Positions 28,579 to 37,859 of a stretch of DNA of 64,000 bases are shown piece by piece. Every line of letters begins with the position of its first letter. The stretch's first letter is position 1. Origin of the DNA: Lewinellaceae bacterium (GTDB lineage: Bacteria > Bacteroidota > Bacteroidia > Chitinophagales > Saprospiraceae); the NCBI GenBank assembly GCA_020636105.1, contig JACJYL010000001.1, forward strand, positions 3,410,001 through 3,474,000. Reading direction: 5' to 3'. The notes beneath the pieces are model-generated. The model was not told the DNA's origin. It saw only the letters and a list, made by a program, of their open reading frames with translations, and ran no database searches. The position numbers and the translations under genes were made by a program.

Positions 28579-29169
28579 ATGATCACCTACATAAAAGGAG
28601 CCATTACATTCAAGAATCCTGCTTTTATCGTCGTCGAGGCGGGAGGTATAGGTTACCATATCAATATTAGTTTGCATACCTATTCCCAAATTGAAAAACT
28701 GGAGCAGGTCAAAATCCTTACTTACCTGAATATTAAGGAAGATTCCCATACCCTGTATGGGTTTGCCGAACACAATGAGCGCAGCCTTTTTACTTTGTTA
28801 TTGTCTGTAACAGGCATTGGGCCGAGTACCGCAAGGCTTGCACTTTCTTCCATGACCCCTGAGGATCTTAGAAACGCCATATTATCTGAAAATGTGGCGG
28901 CCTTCAAGCAGGTCAAAGGAGTCGGTCCCAAAACAGCAAAACGGATCATCCTGGACCTGAAAGACAAACTGCTCAAGGAAAGCGGTGATGAGCTAATTAC
29001 TTTTTCCCCACAAGACAATACAATCAGGGATGAAGCGTTATCTGCAATGTTGGCTTTGGGATTCAACAGGATCCATGTTCAAAAAGCGCTCAATAAAATA
29101 TTGAAGGAACAATCAGATGTTGATTCAGTAGAATCATTGATTAAAATTGCGCTAAAGAGACTATCATAA
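28579..29169 (+). CDS. ruvA: Holliday junction branch-migration protein RuvA
   Basis: DNA-junction-binding subunit of the RuvAB complex that drives branch migration in recombination repair. The 196-residue protein shows the three RuvA domains: an N-terminal OB fold (about 1-62, starting M-I-T-Y-I-K-G), tandem helix-hairpin-helix motifs (G-I-G-P-S-T-A at about 79 and G-V-G-P-K-T-A-K-R at about 114) and the small C-terminal domain that contacts RuvB (about 150-196, with A-L-S-A-M-L-A-L-G-F). Length is typical (about 190-205). In Bacteroidota ruvA is often found just upstream of sprA, as here; ruvB is not in the window. Confidence 0.95.
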   Translation: MITYIKGAITFKNPAFIVVEAGGIGYHINISLHTYSQIEKLEQVKILTYLNIKEDSHTLYGFAEHNERSLFTLLLSVTGIGPSTARLALSSMTPEDLRNAILSENVAAFKQVKGVGPKTAKRIILDLKDKLLKESGDELITFSPQDNTIRDEALSAMLALGFNRIHVQKALNKILKEQSDVDSVESLIKIALKRLS

Positions 29170-29196
29170 TACCTTCTTAAGCATTTCTTGCAGGGA

Positions 29197-29255
29197 CAGC
29201 CGGACGGTAAGTGCTCCGTGGTTTTCAAAACTCCGTAGCGCTTACCGTCCGGCTG
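29197..29255 (+). terminator. Long hairpin after ruvA
   Basis: A strong stem of at least 15 bp (CAGCCGGACGGTAAG from 29197 with CTTACCGTCCGGCTG ending at 29255), extended by a few inner pairs, lies 27 nt after the ruvA stop codon, followed by GCTTTTG. The T run is short, so it may be a terminator with weak tail or a REP-type hairpin. The rest of the 29170-29486 gap (317 nt) is AT-rich and should hold the sprA promoter; no exact TAnnTTTG box is seen. Confidence 0.6.
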
Positions 29256-29486
29256 GCTTTTGTCAGAAAGTGCCCCTATTCCCTATGTGGCGGCCCCGGC
29301 AAAAGAATTTCTGGTTGTTAAAATCTGAAATTCAACTTGTTAAGGGTATATTTGCCCCCCGGAAGAAAATCCATGTGTTAAAGTTTTTTGGTGCGATAAA
29401 ACAAAGATGATGTCTTCGTTTGTATTTTGAAAAAATATACTATCTAATTATAAAGTTTTGAAAACGAAACCCCTACACGCAAGATT

Positions 29487-32400
29487 ATGAGAAGAGTTTT
29501 TTTACCGTTCAGTCTGTTTTGTGTTATTATCGCCGGGGCTATTTCAGCTATCGGGAACAAACCAGATATGGAAGATCCTTATGAAGTTGATTATGTGAAG
29601 GCTTCCCCACAGGATACTATCCCGCCTCCGGCGCCTCGTTATGAAGATTTTATTAATGGAGCAGGTAATAATCCATTTGATCTCCAGGACCCTGCAGCCG
29701 TTGAGCAACAAATTGAGTATGATCCGGCAACGGGCAACTACATTATTACCGAAACCATCGGCAATGATTATTTTCGCCCGCCTACTTACATGACTTTTGA
29801 CGAGTATATGGAGTATCGCCGAAAAAAGGAAGAAGACAATTATTTCAAACAACTCATGGGGGTGAGTGTTGATGGTGATGATAGTGTTCGGGATCCTATT
29901 GAAAAACTGGATATCGAATACAATCCACTGGATAAACTTTTTGGCGGAACTACCGTTGATATCCGCCCGCAGGGAAGTATTGACCTCAAATTTGGCGTCG
30001 ACTACCAGTTTACCGACAACCCCATTCTCACCAACCGCCAGGCGAAAAATGCCAATTTTGATTTCGATATGGATATCAAAATGAACGTGACTGGAAAGAT
30101 CGGGGAAAAATTGAGCCTTACGACCAATTATAATTCCGCCGCCACCTTCAATTTTGACAACCAGATCAAACTCGACTACAACTCCGACCTTTTCGGGGAA
30201 GATGATATTATCAAAAGAATTGAGGCCGGTAACGTGGGCTTGCCATTGAGAGGAACGTTGATCCAGGGGGCACAAAGCCTTTTCGGGATCAAAACGGAAT
30301 TGCAGTTTGGCCACCTCCGGCTTACGGCAATTGCCTCCCAGCAACAATCAAAAAATGAGACCATCCGCCTCGAAGGTGGAAGCCAGCTGCAGGAATTTGA
30401 AGCTCCCGTGGATCAGTACGATGAAAACCGCCACTTCTTTCTCTCTCACTACAGCAGGGATCATTACGAAGAAGCCCTGGCCCGGATGCCTTACATCAAT
30501 TCATTAATGCAGATAAAAAATCTTGAGGTATGGATCACTAATGATCGGCGAGAAGTGGAAAATGTCCGGGATATCGTTGCCTTGGCAGATTTGGGAGAAT
30601 CAGAAGCCGCCAACCTGGTGAATCCTGGTGCTGTGAACATACTTCCGGGATTCCCGGATATCGAAGGCAAACCCCTTCCGGAAAATGAGGCCAACGACCT
30701 GTATAGCAAGTTGAGGCAAACGCCCAATATCAAGCAGATCGATAAGACCGTAACTGTCCTGACTACCCAGTTCAACCTCGAGCAGGGTCGTGATTTTGAA
30801 AAGGTGAGCGCCCGTAAGCTGAGCCCTACGGAATATACTTTTAACCCGCTGCTCGGGTTTATTTCCCTGAACATCAACGTACAGCCTGACCAGGTACTGG
30901 GTGTGCACTATACCTACGATTACAACGGTAAGGTTTATGCGGTGGGGGAACAGTCGACTTCCAATTCCGACGTAAGCTCCGATACCACCGACCTGACCCC
31001 GGAAGTACTTTTTGTGAAAATGCTGAAGAGCACCACCCAGCAGACAGACATTCCCACCTGGGATCTGATGATGAAAAACGTTTATTCCATCGGGGCCTAC
31101 CAGGTAGAGAACGAAGATTTTAAACTCGATATTTATTACGATGACCCGGGAAAAGGATTGAAGCGATTTTTACCAACGAGTGCTTTGGCCGGAAAGCCGC
31201 TTTTGGAAGTCTTCAACATGGACCGTTTGAATTCCCAAAATGACCCTCAGCCCGATGGCCGTTTTGACTTTGTGCCGGGAACCACGATCAACCCTTCCAA
31301 CGGTAGAATTTACTTTCCTGTTCTTGAGCCTTTCGGCGATGCGCTGGAAGCACAGTTCGGGACCGACCAGGAAGCCATAGACAAATACGTTTACCAGGAT
31401 CTTTATACCCAAACCTCTTTTCAGGCCATTGAAAATGCCGAAAAAAACAGGTTTGTCATCAAAGGTTCCTATAAATCCAGCGTCTCTTCTGAAATTTCCC
31501 TCGGGGCCTTCAATATTCCGGAAGGATCTGTCCGGGTGAGTGCCGGAGGTACCCAGCTGATCGAATACAAAGATTACGAAGTAGATTACAGCACCGGTCG
31601 TTTGAAGATACTCAACGATGCCATCCTGGCTTCCGGAGCCCCAATCAATATCTCCTTCGAAGATAATACCCTTTTCGGTTTCCAGCAAAAGACGATGCTT
31701 GGATTGAGAGCCGACTACGAGGTAAGTAAAAACCTGAATATCGGGGCAACAGCCCTTAAACTTTTTGAAAGACCGTTTACGCCTAAAGTGAATATAGGAG
31801 AAGATCCGGTCAACAACAGTATTTTTGGGCTGGATGTGAATTTTAGCAAGGAGGTTCCCTGGATCACCAAGATGGTCAACGGTATTCCACTGATTTCCAC
31901 TAAAGCGCCTTCAAGTATCAATGTTTCAGCAGAGGCAGCCTATTTAAAACCCGGCCACGCCCGTGCCATCAACCAATCCAAGGAAGATAAGAGCGGTGTC
32001 GTTTATCTCGATGATTTCGAGGGCAGTGCCAGCAGCCTGGACATGCGTACCCCGGCCAATAAGTGGTTCTTGTCGAGTGTGCCGCACAATGATAACGCAA
32101 ATAACAACCCACTGTTCCCTGAATCTCAGGCGGACAGTATTTTCTCCGGCGTCAACCGTGCGCGGCTGAACTGGTACCGTCTGTTTACCGATTCAGGAGG
32201 TGGACAACAGGGAGAAACGGCTCCTTATACGAGCATCGTTCCACAGGATGAGGTGTTCCCCAATAAACAGATTACCCCTAACCAGCTTAATACGGTAAGA
32301 ACATTAAACCTGGCTTTCAACCCTCGTGCCCGCGGACCTTATAATTTCGATCCTCCGTCAGGAACCCCCTGGTCAGCAGGAATGGTGCCCGAAGGAGATA

Positions 32401-35400
32401 CCATCCGCCTGCTTGACCCCGAAACAAGATGGGGGGGGATGATGCGCGAATTGCAGACCAGTGATTTTCAGACGGCCAATATCGAATTCCTGGAATTCTG
32501 GATGCTAAGCCCGTTTTTGGACGACAACGATGCCCGGGAACCCGCATCCAATGCCAACAATCGTCAGGGTACCCTGTACATCAACCTCGGAAATATTTCC
32601 GAGGACGTTTTACAGGATTCCCGTAAGTTCTTTGAAAACGGGTTGCCGCGTGATGCCAATGATTTGAACCGCAGGATCGATGATACTCCATGGGGCGTGG
32701 TGCCGGTGAACAACCCGGTAGCCCCGGCTTTTGACAATACTTCAGAGGAGGCGCGCACCAACCAGGATGTGGGGCTGGACGGACTTGATCGTGCCGGGGA
32801 GGTGGCAAAATTCAGTGGCTACCTGGATGGTATTAGGGCGGTTAATTCCAATGTGGCAGATGCCATTGAAATGGATCCATCCAACGATGACTTTAAATAC
32901 TATACGGACCCTTCGTTTGGGGACAATGTATCAGTGACTGATCGGTATAAATTTTTCAATAACCCTGAGGGCAACTCAAAAGCCAACAGGGATAATGCGA
33001 CGCGCCAGTCTTCCACCAACAGCCCGGATGCAGAAGATATTAACGGCGACAACTCGCTGAACGAATCGGAAAGTTACTACCAGTACGAAATTCCTATTCG
33101 TTTTGATGCCACCAACCCTCGTGAAATAGAAATTTCCGATACGTCTTTTGTCACGGATCGTCTGGAAGCTCCGAACGGTAGGATTTGGTACCGCTTCCGT
33201 ATTCCGTTGCGTACCGAACAAAAGAAAGCTATCGGAGGGATTACCGGTTTCCGGAGCATTCGCTTCATGCGTATGTACATGCACGGTTTCAACGATCCTG
33301 TAGTACTCCGTTTTGCCTCACTCGACCTGGTGCGTAACCAGTGGAGGAGATATACTAAAACCGACAGCCTCAGTCACATCGGAACCCCTGACTGTGGGCC
33401 GATAGTATTGGATGTCGATGCGGTAAACATCGAAGAAAACAGCAGCCGGACCCCCTTTGCCTATACCCTGCCTTTGGGGATTCAGCGGGAACAGTCGGTT
33501 GGTGTTTTTAGCACCCTCCAAAATGAGCAATCGCTCGTATTACATGTGGAAAACCTTTGTGATGGCGCCGCCCAGGGTGTATTTAAGGTGATAGAACAGG
33601 ATTTGCGGGTATATGAAAAATTAAAAATGTTCGTCCACGCGGAGGAACTTGAGGAAATGCCAGAGGTTCCGAATGAAGCCCTTTCTATTTTCATTCGAAT
33701 GGGAAGTGACATTCAGAATAACTACTACGAGTATGAAATTCCGTTAGTCATGTCAGATCCCACTGCCGGCGCTATAACGGGAGGAATTCCGACTTCGAGC
33801 CCCTACAAAGCGGAAGTCTGGAGGAGTGAGAACGAGTTCGATTTTGCACTAAAATTACTCAAGGATCTTAAAAAGGATCGTAATGCCAACCAGATCAGCC
33901 TGACGAATGAATACCGGCTCAAGGTACCCGGTACCAATAATCATTATTATGCAGTAAAGGGAAATCCCAATCTGGGCCGCGTTAAAATGGCGATGATCGG
34001 TATTCGTAATACTTATGATGATGGCATGGGAGATCCTTATTCGGCAGAGGTTTGGGTCAACGAGCTTCGCCTGACCGGTTTGGATGAGCGGGGTGGTTTT
34101 GCCGGATTGGCACGTATGGACGTACAGCTGGCGGATCTGGGAAATCTAAGTGTGGCAGGTAATTTCAATTCCGTTGGTTTTGGTGCCCTGGACGACCAGG
34201 TGGCCGAACGTAGCCGCGAACGTATTACCGGTTATGATATGTCGGTAAACCTTAACGTGGATAAATTCCTGCCTCAGGATTGGGGTATCAGGTTGCCTTT
34301 CTACGGGCAAATTTCCAATGTGACCTCAACGCCGGAATACGATCCTTATGATTTGGATATTCCGCTGAAGGAAAACCTGGATCTGACTTCGAATCAGGAT
34401 TCCATCAAGGCTTTGGCCCAGGATGTGACGAGCATCAAGGCCTTTAACTTTACCAATGTCCGCAAGGAACGAACCGGCGGGGGAGATAGCAAACCCAAAC
34501 CCTGGGATGTGGAAAATTTCAGCGCCAGTTATGCCTATACGGATACCAAAAAGCGGGATCCGCTGGTAGAATTCGAACATGAAAAACTCTACAAGGCTTC
34601 GTTGGATTATGGCTATAGCCACAGTCCGAAATACATCGAACCTTTCAAAGGCATAAAGAATAAAAATCTAAAGCTGATCTCGGAGATCAACCTCAACCCT
34701 ATTCCCAACAGTTTTACGTTCAGTAATTATTTCGATCGGAAATTTAATACGATACGTTATCGTTTTACAGGGCTGGATGATGTTTACAATACCTATTACG
34801 CCAAATATTTTAAGTGGGAGAGGGATTACGCCCTAAACTGGAACTTTACCAAAGCACTAAAATTCAATTTTGATGCACTGGCTTCGGCCACCATTGACGA
34901 ACCGGATGAACGGCAGATGTTGCTCAATCCCGGGATCGAAAATGTGAACCGCTATCGCCGGGACAGTATCGTTACCAATATTAAGGATTTGGGACGCCCC
35001 AAGAATTACACCCATAATATCAGCCTGAATTATACGCTGCCTATTCGTTATCTTCCCTTTATGGACTGGACGACGGTCAGGGCGCAGTATAAATCCAGTT
35101 ATACCTGGACGGCAGGTTCTGTCGTGGAGAATTACCTCGGATTGGGAAATATCATTCAGAACAGCCAGGATAGACAGATCAATGCAGATCTTAATTTTGT
35201 CAAGCTCTACGATAGTTTTGATTATCTCAAGGGCATCAATCGACCGGCAAGAAGTACTTCCAAAACATCAAAGTCGAGGGATGACGATAAAAAAGATAAA
35301 GAAACGCCCTCCAAAGATGAAAAGAATAAGAAGAAAAAGAGTGCAGGACCTTCCCAGATCGAGAGGGTGTTGATCAGGCCATTGCTGTTGGTTCGTAGAG

Positions 35401-36866
35401 CAAAATTTGATTATTCCGAACGCTTCCAGACGGTTATTCCAGGGTTTATCCCTATTTCAGGTATCCTCGGAATGTCTTCCGGGTTTGGCGATCCGGGTCT
35501 TGCTTTTGTTGCCGGGGCGCAACCGAAGATCAGGACGCTGAATGAAGCAGACCGCTATGGCAGTCAGGACTGGTTGTTCAACAATCGTGGATTTGTCACA
35601 GACAGCGTTCGCCTGAATCAAAAAGTTATTCAGCGATACACTCAGGGTTACGACGGGCGTTTGAGCCTTGAACCGCTCCCGGATTTTAAAATAGACATTG
35701 ATATCAGCCGTTCCTATACACAGGATTTTGAAGAGCGTTTTAAAAGAGTAGATTATGCTTCTGCCGATAAAAGCCACACCGGGGTTAGCCTGGGAGGTTC
35801 GATGACGGTTTCTTATTCAGCACTTCAGACGTTGTTTACGGATAGTACGGGAACGGAGAACTTGTTCCGGACTTTTAAAAGGAACCAGGTCGCGTTATCG
35901 CAACGATTGGGCACAGGAGTCCATGAGGATCCGAGTCTTGCAGAAAGCGGTTATGCAGACGGGTACGGGCAGAACCAGCAGGACATCCTCATTCCGGCAT
36001 TCATTGCGGCTTATACACAACAGGATCCGCTGACTATGGATCTCAATATTTTCAATATTCTTCCGAAGGTTAACTGGAAGATCGACTACAACGGGTTGTC
36101 CAAAATTCCGGCACTCAAAGATATTTTCAGCAAATTCAGCTTCTCTCACGGATATAAGTCCACCCTGACCATTAACAGGTATGTGACCAACGACCTTTAT
36201 GATCGTTATTATGATGCAGGAACGGGACAGTCGAGAGATGCTTTCTCTGAAGGCGGAACAGGAAACTTCTATTCCCGCCTGGAGATTCCTCAGATAGAAA
36301 TCCAGGAAGCTTTCTCTCCGTTGATCGGAATTGATATGACGTTGCAAAACGGATTGACGTTTAAACTGGATTATAATAAGATGAGGTCATTATCGCTGAG
36401 TGCAGTAAACAACCTGCTCAGTGAGCGCCAGTCCAAGGAAATTTCCATCGCTTCAGGTTACCGGATAAGGGATGTGGATATTCCGTTCCTGACGGGAAGC
36501 AACAAAAAGAAAAAAGGGAAGTCTTCAAAGGATGATCCAAAAGAAGAAGATGCAAAAGGAGCCGCTGGCGGACGTGGCGGAAAACGCGGTGGCGGAAGCA
36601 GCTCCCTTGATGTGAGAGATCTCGATTTTCAGTTCGACTTCTCCCTTCGCGATGACGTAACCTATGCCCGTAAGCTGGACCTGAGTACGTCAGACCCGAC
36701 GAGAGGTAGTTATGCTTTGTCTTTCTCCCCATCAGTTGAATACAAGCTGAACAAGCGTTTGTCGTTACGCTTATTCTTCGATTACCGTAAGAATATACCC
36801 AAGACATCGGCAGGTTATAAGCGGATCGATTCCTCGGGAGGTGTCGTGGTCAGATTTGAATTGTAA
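29487..36866 (+). CDS. sprA: T9SS outer-membrane translocon protein SprA
   Basis: A 2459-residue protein, close to the length of known SprA/Sov (about 2400-2500). SprA is the giant 36-strand beta-barrel that forms the outer-membrane pore of the type IX secretion system and is required for gliding in Flavobacterium. An N-terminal signal peptide (hydrophobic residues 6-21, cut near A-I-G) precedes the characteristic start with E-D-F-I-N and the F-D-E-Y-M-E-Y-R segment, then G-S-I-D-L-K-F-G-V-D-Y-Q and G-N-V-G-L-P-L-R-G-T-L-I-Q-G, which recur in this family, and many amphipathic strands. The end (S-G-G-V-V-V-R-F-E-L) is a barrel-terminal strand with an aromatic/hydrophobic finish. Two Lys-rich low-complexity loops lie at about 1921-1955 and 2337-2372. 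The ruvA-sprA order is conserved in the phylum. Confidence 0.95.
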   Translation: MRRVFLPFSLFCVIIAGAISAIGNKPDMEDPYEVDYVKASPQDTIPPPAPRYEDFINGAGNNPFDLQDPAAVEQQIEYDPATGNYIITETIGNDYFRPPTYMTFDEYMEYRRKKEEDNYFKQLMGVSVDGDDSVRDPIEKLDIEYNPLDKLFGGTTVDIRPQGSIDLKFGVDYQFTDNPILTNRQAKNANFDFDMDIKMNVTGKIGEKLSLTTNYNSAATFNFDNQIKLDYNSDLFGEDDIIKRIEAGNVGLPLRGTLIQGAQSLFGIKTELQFGHLRLTAIASQQQSKNETIRLEGGSQLQEFEAPVDQYDENRHFFLSHYSRDHYEEALARMPYINSLMQIKNLEVWITNDRREVENVRDIVALADLGESEAANLVNPGAVNILPGFPDIEGKPLPENEANDLYSKLRQTPNIKQIDKTVTVLTTQFNLEQGRDFEKVSARKLSPTEYTFNPLLGFISLNINVQPDQVLGVHYTYDYNGKVYAVGEQSTSNSDVSSDTTDLTPEVLFVKMLKSTTQQTDIPTWDLMMKNVYSIGAYQVENEDFKLDIYYDDPGKGLKRFLPTSALAGKPLLEVFNMDRLNSQNDPQPDGRFDFVPGTTINPSNGRIYFPVLEPFGDALEAQFGTDQEAIDKYVYQDLYTQTSFQAIENAEKNRFVIKGSYKSSVSSEISLGAFNIPEGSVRVSAGGTQLIEYKDYEVDYSTGRLKILNDAILASGAPINISFEDNTLFGFQQKTMLGLRADYEVSKNLNIGATALKLFERPFTPKVNIGEDPVNNSIFGLDVNFSKEVPWITKMVNGIPLISTKAPSSINVSAEAAYLKPGHARAINQSKEDKSGVVYLDDFEGSASSLDMRTPANKWFLSSVPHNDNANNNPLFPESQADSIFSGVNRARLNWYRLFTDSGGGQQGETAPYTSIVPQDEVFPNKQITPNQLNTVRTLNLAFNPRARGPYNFDPPSGTPWSAGMVPEGDTIRLLDPETRWGGMMRELQTSDFQTANIEFLEFWMLSPFLDDNDAREPASNANNRQGTLYINLGNISEDVLQDSRKFFENGLPRDANDLNRRIDDTPWGVVPVNNPVAPAFDNTSEEARTNQDVGLDGLDRAGEVAKFSGYLDGIRAVNSNVADAIEMDPSNDDFKYYTDPSFGDNVSVTDRYKFFNNPEGNSKANRDNATRQSSTNSPDAEDINGDNSLNESESYYQYEIPIRFDATNPREIEISDTSFVTDRLEAPNGRIWYRFRIPLRTEQKKAIGGITGFRSIRFMRMYMHGFNDPVVLRFASLDLVRNQWRRYTKTDSLSHIGTPDCGPIVLDVDAVNIEENSSRTPFAYTLPLGIQREQSVGVFSTLQNEQSLVLHVENLCDGAAQGVFKVIEQDLRVYEKLKMFVHAEELEEMPEVPNEALSIFIRMGSDIQNNYYEYEIPLVMSDPTAGAITGGIPTSSPYKAEVWRSENEFDFALKLLKDLKKDRNANQISLTNEYRLKVPGTNNHYYAVKGNPNLGRVKMAMIGIRNTYDDGMGDPYSAEVWVNELRLTGLDERGGFAGLARMDVQLADLGNLSVAGNFNSVGFGALDDQVAERSRERITGYDMSVNLNVDKFLPQDWGIRLPFYGQISNVTSTPEYDPYDLDIPLKENLDLTSNQDSIKALAQDVTSIKAFNFTNVRKERTGGGDSKPKPWDVENFSASYAYTDTKKRDPLVEFEHEKLYKASLDYGYSHSPKYIEPFKGIKNKNLKLISEINLNPIPNSFTFSNYFDRKFNTIRYRFTGLDDVYNTYYAKYFKWERDYALNWNFTKALKFNFDALASATIDEPDERQMLLNPGIENVNRYRRDSIVTNIKDLGRPKNYTHNISLNYTLPIRYLPFMDWTTVRAQYKSSYTWTAGSVVENYLGLGNIIQNSQDRQINADLNFVKLYDSFDYLKGINRPARSTSKTSKSRDDDKKDKETPSKDEKNKKKKSAGPSQIERVLIRPLLLVRRAKFDYSERFQTVIPGFIPISGILGMSSGFGDPGLAFVAGAQPKIRTLNEADRYGSQDWLFNNRGFVTDSVRLNQKVIQRYTQGYDGRLSLEPLPDFKIDIDISRSYTQDFEERFKRVDYASADKSHTGVSLGGSMTVSYSALQTLFTDSTGTENLFRTFKRNQVALSQRLGTGVHEDPSLAESGYADGYGQNQQDILIPAFIAAYTQQDPLTMDLNIFNILPKVNWKIDYNGLSKIPALKDIFSKFSFSHGYKSTLTINRYVTNDLYDRYYDAGTGQSRDAFSEGGTGNFYSRLEIPQIEIQEAFSPLIGIDMTLQNGLTFKLDYNKMRSLSLSAVNNLLSERQSKEISIASGYRIRDVDIPFLTGSNKKKKGKSSKDDPKEEDAKGAAGGRGGKRGGGSSSLDVRDLDFQFDFSLRDDVTYARKLDLSTSDPTRGSYALSFSPSVEYKLNKRLSLRLFFDYRKNIPKTSAGYKRIDSSGGVVVRFEL

Positions 36867-36890
36867 TATTTAGTTTAATAAATTGGAAAA

Positions 36891-36990
36891 CATGAGTCAT
36901 CCCGAATTTTGCCTATTGGCAAGGTTCGGGATTTTTATTAATAAACTGATTGTCAAATAATTACATCTTTTTAATTTTTTTTAATTCAAA
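36891..36990 (+). repeat. Partial copy of the 7559-7770 palindromic element
   Basis: About 100 nt starting CATGAGTCATCCCGAATTTTG match the left half of the element at 7559, including the shared AAACTGATTGTCA segment and the T-rich stretch ending TTAATTCAAA. The central stem and right arm of the first copy are absent here. Both copies sit downstream of + strand genes. Confidence 0.65.
36901..36936 (+). terminator. Intrinsic terminator of sprA (inside the repeat)
   Basis: CCCGAATTTTGCC (36901-36913) folds onto GGCAAGGTTCGGG (36918-36930) as a 13-bp stem with two G-U pairs and a TATT loop, followed by ATTTTTATT. It begins 35 nt after the sprA stop codon. Confidence 0.75.
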
Positions 36991-37098
36991 GTTTCATTAA
37001 ATTGTTACCCTATTAAATAAATCCGTCTAAATAAAGAGTATTGCCTGGAAACAGGATATTACTTTCTTAGCACTTTCTAATCATTAAAAATAAAGAAG

Positions 37099-37770
37099 AT
37101 GAAAAAGTTATTATTTACTGCTGTGGTATTTTTGTTGATGGGTTCCTTTTCCAACACAAGTGCCCAGGTAAGAGAAGAGTCCAAAACCATGAGCATGGGA
37201 ACACGCAATGCGCTGGTCTTGGAAATCCCTAGCGTTGACGAAAAGCTGGCCGAAACCGTTTGGAAGGATTACACCAAAAATTTTTACAACTCCAAAACAA
37301 AGTGGGACCGAAAAAATAACGAATGGGTGACTGCCGATGCAGATATCGTAGCTATTGGAATGGGCAACAAGGTAACCTTATTCGCCACCATTGACAGTAA
37401 AAAAGATGATGTTATTTTTTCTTTATGGATCGATTTGGGGAATAGTTTTGTGACCAAAGAAGAAATGCCCGAAAGGTACAGGGAAGCAGAGAAACTCGTT
37501 ATGCGTTACGGACTTGAACTGGCACAGGAAAAAGTAAAAATAGAGATCAGAGAGGAAGAAAAAAATCTTGAAAAGATGGAAAGCGACCTCAAAAAGCTGG
37601 TAAGTGATCAGGAACGGTATGAACGTGATATCGAAAAAGCACAGGAAGCCATTAAAAAGGCTCAAGAGAATATTGTAGCCAACAAAAAAGATCAGGAAGA
37701 TGCCGCAGATAAAATCAAGGATCAGCAAAAACTTATTGAAGACATCAGGAAAAAGCTGAATGATCTTTAG
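37099..37770 (+). CDS. Exported coiled-coil protein of unknown function
   Basis: A 223-residue protein with a signal peptide (M-K-K-L-L-F-T-A-V-V-F-L-L-M-G, cut after S-A at about residue 23). Residues about 30-130 form a compact mixed domain (with T-V-W-K-D-Y-T-K-N-F-Y and V-T-L-F-A-T-I-D). From about 135 to the end the sequence is a highly charged, uninterrupted coiled coil rich in Glu, Lys and Asp with hydrophobic residues in heptad spacing (for example L-E-K-M-E-S-D-L-K-K-L). I recognise no named family. It follows sprA by 232 nt on the same strand but a terminator lies between, so co-transcription is unlikely. A periplasmic protein is the safe call. Confidence 0.75.
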   Translation: MKKLLFTAVVFLLMGSFSNTSAQVREESKTMSMGTRNALVLEIPSVDEKLAETVWKDYTKNFYNSKTKWDRKNNEWVTADADIVAIGMGNKVTLFATIDSKKDDVIFSLWIDLGNSFVTKEEMPERYREAEKLVMRYGLELAQEKVKIEIREEEKNLEKMESDLKKLVSDQERYERDIEKAQEAIKKAQENIVANKKDQEDAADKIKDQQKLIEDIRKKLNDL

Positions 37771-37810
37771 TTGGCAGACCGTAGTACTATGTAAAAAGAA
37801 TATAAAAAAA

Positions 37811-37835
37811 GGGGCCGTACCTCAGGTACGACCCC
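37811..37835 (-). terminator. Intrinsic terminator of the type A T9SS gene
   Basis: GGGGCCGTACC/GGTACGACCCC forms an 11-bp stem with one mismatch and a TCA loop. On the - strand it is followed by seven T residues, so it serves the gene ending at 37860. The + strand gene ending at 37770 has no T run here. Confidence 0.85.
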
Positions 37836-37859
37836 GCAAATGAAACACTATATATAACA

